NCBI RefSeq assembly: GCF_023343835.1
Contig: NC_064444.1
Coordinates: forward strand, 8,547,219-8,611,218
Source: Lagopus muta
Taxonomy: Eukaryota > Chordata > Aves > Galliformes > Phasianidae
Length of the DNA stretch: 64,000 bases
Reading direction: 5' to 3'
The position numbers and the translations under genes are program-made. This document shows, piece after piece, positions 61,989 to 64,000 of the stretch; the stretch's first letter is position 1, and each line of letters opens with the position of its first letter. The notes below the pieces were generated by a model that saw only the letters and a program-made list of their open reading frames with translations, was not told the origin of the DNA and ran no database searches.

Positions 61989-64000
61989 ACACTTAGGTGT
62001 CTGATTTGGAAACCTGCAGAGAAGGCGCTGACAGTTCCTTGCCAGTTTTGTTCTTATTGTTAGAAAGAAGACCAACCTTGAGAATCTTGAGGGCTTGAGG
62101 ATGTTCCTAGGCTGTATGCTGTGTTAATGTGTATGTTACGTAGGTGGGATATGTTTCAGCATTTAAACCTTATGCTGAGAGAGAGGCTTCAGGTATCTCC
62201 TGCATGTGTCAGTATTTCAGCTAAATTTACAAGTGATGGACTTGCCTGCAACAATATTGAAGCAAAATATGTTTCGTACTAACAGTGAAAATGCACTGAT
62301 GTTGGTGCTTCTCATCTTCTGTAGTCATTTGTACCTCTATGGATGGGCTCTTTACTTTAGCTTTGCATTGAGATCAGTTATAGCCTAAGAAGCACAATAA
62401 TGCATCAAATTTGAGTTCATGCCTATACCTCTCACTAGCGATTTACTTAGAATGTTTAAGAAATATTACCACTCTCTTTTAACAGCTGATGGGAATGAAA
62501 CCCTGTTTTCTTGACTGTAGAGCAAGGGTGTGAAATAGACAACAAGCAAATATACTGTTCAGAGAGATCATGATGGTTTAACTCAGTGAATTGTCCTAAT
62601 GTGAACACTGTCGTTTTTTCTCTTCCAGTATTTTAATGCAGCATTGCTTAATCTTTCAAAATAAAATGCACTTTGAAGTCATTCCTCCAGGTTTTGTTTC
62701 AGCATGTGCATTGACACTGCTAAGTGTCTTCTGTATTCTATGCTAGAGGTAGTTGTCTTTATGATCCAAATCAAGCTTTTCCTTAGTTCATGTGCCAGTT
62801 TTCATGTAGTGGAGAATTTCTGTTCATAGCTTAAGCAATCAGGTGACGTTCAGTAAATGCTCATTTAATAGCATTGTTGGAATCATCTGCTTTGACATGC
62901 AGCAGCTTAGTCAAAGACTTTGTCTCTTTTCTCTGGAGCAAGATAAATGGGAAATCCAGCAACATTCTCCAGTATCATTCTGGGGAGTAGCATTAGTGAA
63001 GTATCTGACTCAATACAATATATTCCCATTCACAGGAAACCAGAAACTGGACATTCAAGAGTTAATATTTGGAACAGGAATAAGATTCAGAAAAAAGCAC
63101 TGGGAAAACATTTAAGATAAATGTTGGCAATCTGGCAGAAAGTTCTGGAGCACTGCATTTCTTCACCTATTTTTTTCTTTATTCTGGAGGGTTTTTGTTA
63201 CAAATTGTAGAGAATGACAAGCACCCATTAAAACTCATTTAGCTCTCAAAGTATTAATTCTTCTACTGCAATGGCATGAAGTAACTTTTGCCTCTCTTGC
63301 AAACATATGGAAATGTACTGTAAGCCCTTTACAACATCTACAATACAAAGAATACTGCTGTTAAAAACCACCTTCTGAGACTGGTGCAAAGCAGCATGAC
63401 CAGTGAAAACCAAATGAGGCAAATCTATTGAAAAAAGCATGATGTTGATGGCAGCTAAGAATTTCAAATGAAAAAAAAAAAGCTTTTCAAGATTAATCAA
63501 GGGTCTTATTCTTCAGCTTAGATCTCGTTCTCATCAGTATAATAAGCCAGAGTTCAGTGGTGTTACTCCTGATTTATAACAACGTGAAAGGAAAAGAGTA
63601 CCAAATAGGTCACATTCTCTGCTGACTTTTGCTTTGTGTGATGACTGTCTGACATCTGTGCTAACATTAAAAGACTTCCTTTTTCATTTAGGAGCTTTTT
63701 ATACCATTTGTACTTGCTGTGTAGGGGAGATGAAAATTAATTGCAGTCTAAATTAAATCCCTTTGAGGTGCATTTATACATGACTAAGAGGACTTCTAAA
63801 AATATGCTAACGTTATAGAAGTGTGTTTTGTAAGAAGAATGTTTCAGTATGTTTGCACATAAAGGTCATCTATAGATTGTGTGCCTTTACAGGATCACCT
63901 CAAGAAAATAGCCTGTTATCTTGTCTGTCATCACTTCAGTCTTTGTCTGTAATGTATTAACGGTCTAAAATAACTTTTTATTTCTTTCTAATGCACACAT
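61989..64000. other. A+T-rich non-coding stretch
   Basis: No gene or recognised element. The frames at 62843-63115 (90 codons, plus) and 63246-63500 (84 codons, minus) show no domain I can name. Confidence 0.5.

Noticed and set aside
63246..63500. 84-codon hydrophobic minus-strand frame
   Set aside because: The hydrophobicity comes from T richness on the minus strand; there is no clear membrane-protein architecture or family.

Overview
This window looks like avian nuclear DNA, most likely from a galliform such as chicken or a close relative. The best evidence is the repeats: several CR1 non-LTR retrotransposon fragments, two internally deleted copies of the mariner transposon known in chicken as Galluhop, and a solo LTR of the avian alpharetrovirus-related (ALV/EAV-like) type with an exact 6-base target duplication. 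The rest is A+T-rich, CpG-poor sequence typical of a vertebrate intron or gene desert. I recognise no protein-coding exon, tRNA, rRNA or CRISPR array. Every open frame is short, and none contains a domain I can name apart from the tail of the CR1 reverse transcriptase protein at 39935-40186.

Layout. 1-11.2 kb: low-complexity patches, a deleted Galluhop copy on the + strand (about 3385-3923) and a pyrimidine-rich stretch (about 5700-6430). 11.2-12.9 kb: an old CR1 fragment and a second Galluhop copy on the minus strand, deleted at a different place. 23.2-24.9 kb: a short GC-rich promoter-like block next to a very degenerate CR1 copy of about 1.4 kb. 27.7 kb: a CR1 3' tail. 31.5-32.2 kb: the only clearly CpG-enriched block, with an E2F-type palindrome and an E-box, followed by plausible but unproven splice sites; this is the best candidate for a promoter or first exon. 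36.4 kb: a perfect 15-base minisatellite. 39.9 kb: a fairly young CR1 3' end. 44.9 and 55.6 kb: faint CR1 relics. 50.44-50.68 kb: the solo LTR. 55.35 kb: a degenerate 14-base tandem repeat. 60.9-62.0 kb: two exact 26-base copies about 1.1 kb apart, with a perfect 15-base-arm hairpin close to the second.

Every CR1 fragment and the LTR that I could orient lies on the minus strand. That would fit an intron of a plus-strand transcription unit, but the number of elements is small. No set of genes acts together here; the content is mobile-element history, simple repeats and a possible regulatory island. I see no convincing new biological system. The items most worth testing are the CpG block with its candidate exons, the 26-base repeat pair with hairpin, and the perfect minisatellite.
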